From CADEDH01 sp963732695 (GTDB taxonomy: Bacteria; Actinomycetota; Acidimicrobiia; Acidimicrobiales; SZUA-35), in NCBI GenBank assembly GCA_963732695.1, contig CAVTAP010000013.1, forward strand, positions 186,001 through 250,000: a stretch of DNA of 64,000 nucleotides, in the 5' to 3' direction. The notes beneath the pieces are model-generated. The model worked only from the letters and a program-made list of their open reading frames with translations. It was not told where the DNA came from and searched no databases. Below, piece after piece: positions 63,027 through 64,000 of this stretch (the first letter of the stretch is position 1; each line of letters opens with the position of its first letter). The position numbers were made by a program, and so were the translations under genes.

Positions 63027-63572
63027 ATGACCGCCATCGCACCCACCGGCACCTACAGCATCGACGCCTCCCACAGCCGGGTCGGCTTCGTGGCCCGCCA
63101 CGCCATGGTCACCAAGGTCCGCGGCTCGTTCAACGACTTCGAGGGCTCCGGCTTCTTCGACGCCGACAACCCCGCCGGCTCCAAGCTCTCGGTCACCATC
63201 CAGGCCACCAGCATCGACACCCGGAACGCCGACCGTGACGCCCATCTGAAGAGCAACGACTTCTTCGACATGGAGACCTACCCCACGATCACCTTCGCCT
63301 CCACCGCCGTGGCCCCGGTCGACGAGACCACGTTCACCGTCACCGGCGACCTCACGATCAAGGGCGTCACCAAGTCGGTGGAACTGGAGCTGGAGCTGGC
63401 CGGCACCGCCGTCGATCCGTGGGGCAACACCCGCCTCGGCCTCGAGGGCACCACGGTGATCAACCGCAAGGACTGGGGCATCAGCTTCAACGCTCCCCTG
63501 GAGGCGGGCGGCGTGCTGGTGAGCGAGAAGATCACCCTCGAGTTCGAGATCTCGGCCGTCAAAGCGGCATAG
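63027..63572 (+). CDS. YceI family protein
   Basis: A 181-residue lipocalin-like protein. GTYSIDASHSRVGFVARHAMVTKVRGSFNDFEG is the family start. RDAHLKSNDFFDMETYPTITF and FTVTGDLTIKGVTKSVELELEL are core strands, and WGNTRLGLEGTTVINRKDWGI closes the barrel. YceI proteins bind long isoprenoid or lipid ligands. This copy has no signal peptide and is cytoplasmic. A GAGGAG sequence lies 7-12 nt before the ATG. It is paired with a MarR gene, a common actinobacterial arrangement. Confidence 0.95.
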   Translation: MTAIAPTGTYSIDASHSRVGFVARHAMVTKVRGSFNDFEGSGFFDADNPAGSKLSVTIQATSIDTRNADRDAHLKSNDFFDMETYPTITFASTAVAPVDETTFTVTGDLTIKGVTKSVELELELAGTAVDPWGNTRLGLEGTTVINRKDWGISFNAPLEAGGVLVSEKITLEFEISAVKAA

Positions 63573-63696
63573 CCGCCCGGCGGCACGTAGCCGCCCGGTG
63601 ACGTTGGCCTCTTCCCCGGCTGACGTCGATCTGTCAGGGTGAGGGTCGAGCAGCCGGCAACGGAGCCGGTTGCCCGACCCGTCCGGGAGGACTCCC

Positions 63697-64000
63697 ATGC
63701 CGTCCCTTCACCCCCGCACCAGGCTGGCTCCGGCGCTTCTGGCGGTGGCTCTGCTCGCCGCCTGCGGGAGCGACGGCTCCTCGTCCGGCACCACCCCCGG
63801 CTCCTCCACCGGGTCGGCCGTGACGTCACCGGAGACGACGCCCACCCCCACTGCCTCCTCGGGGTCGGCGTCGTCTCCGGGCTCGGCCTCGGCCACGTCG
63901 GCCCCCGTGACGCTGGAGCAGCCGGCGATCTTCCCGGCGGCCGATGTGGTCTACGCCACGCCGGAGGAGGCGGCCACCGCCTTCGTCACCGAGGTGCTCG
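63697..64000 (+). CDS. Lipoprotein, truncated by the window end
   Basis: The first 101 residues of a lipoprotein: signal peptide core (LAPALLAVALLAAC) with lipobox LLAAC near residue 23, then a long Ser/Gly/Thr linker, then the start of a folded domain (DVVYATPEEAATAFVTEVL). GGGAGG lies 7 nt before the ATG. The domain opening resembles secreted lipoproteins of the GerMN or NTF2-like type, but too little is visible to say. Confidence 0.75.
   Translation, partial: MPSLHPRTRLAPALLAVALLAACGSDGSSSGTTPGSSTGSAVTSPETTPTPTASSGSASSPGSASATSAPVTLEQPAIFPAADVVYATPEEAATAFVTEVL

Overview
The window is a dense stretch of chromosome from a high-GC (roughly 70% or more by eye) actinobacterium. F420-type enzymes (a luciferase-like oxidoreductase, a Ddn-like protein), a class E sortase, a compact Tad pilus locus, a TreX/TreY/TreZ trehalose set and many GTG starts with 1-8 nt gene overlaps fit Actinomycetota. 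An Acidimicrobiia (Iamia-like) origin is my best guess from style alone and is not proven. No tRNA, rRNA, CRISPR array or insertion sequence was seen.

Layout. 1-6.4 kb: the tail of an MFS exporter, a PrmA-like methyltransferase, a frameshifted cell-wall hydrolase followed by a small membrane protein, an SDR, thiol peroxidase and a DHA2 exporter. The exporter is divergent from its probable TetR repressor at 6.5 kb. 7.2-13.2 kb: an MgtE-like Mg2+ transporter, a secreted protein, an L,D-transpeptidase lipoprotein, then a flavin monooxygenase, an F420-type enzyme and a PhyH dioxygenase. 13.3-21.8 kb: a HAD hydrolase, an amidohydrolase/serine-hydrolase pair, a Tat-exported intradiol dioxygenase-like lipoprotein, an SDR, a LigD of PE-POL type without a ligase domain, and small membrane proteins. 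21.9-28.8 kb: a broken DMFase-like gene coupled to a broken enoyl-CoA hydratase, a membrane protein/HhH lipoprotein pair, and a two-component system. 28.8-32 kb: a chemoreceptor-type protein and an aldehyde dehydrogenase.

32-41.2 kb: two paralogous lipoproteins (the second frameshifted) and an unknown secreted protein lead into a tightly overlapped Tad operon (SAF/CpaB-like, TadA, TadB, TadC, small pilin-like, TadE, TadE/F, TadG-like). This ends at a DUF4214 + NAGPA exported protein. 41.2-51.7 kb: a WYL regulator, a GT2 glycosyltransferase, a dienelactone hydrolase, then TreY convergent with a TreX - orphan GlgB C-terminal domain - TreZ operon. 51.7-56 kb: SnoaL, Ddn-like, SRPBCC, P450, ureohydrolase and cupin genes. 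56.3-62.3 kb: a class E sortase, a 1003-residue LANTG-anchored Cys-rich surface protein, and a protein joining an OmpA domain to a BMP/PnrA-type binding domain. 62.4-64 kb: a MarR/YceI divergent pair with a double palindromic operator, and the start of a lipoprotein.

The least familiar material is the cell-envelope cassette at 56.3-62.3 kb. The stand-alone GlgB C-terminal domain at 49 kb is a second candidate. Six loci carry about eight apparent indels (2.5, 23.0-23.5, 24.65, 33.4, 38.6 and 39.9 kb). Several can be repaired by one or two bases, some in G or C runs, so read error and gene decay must both be considered.
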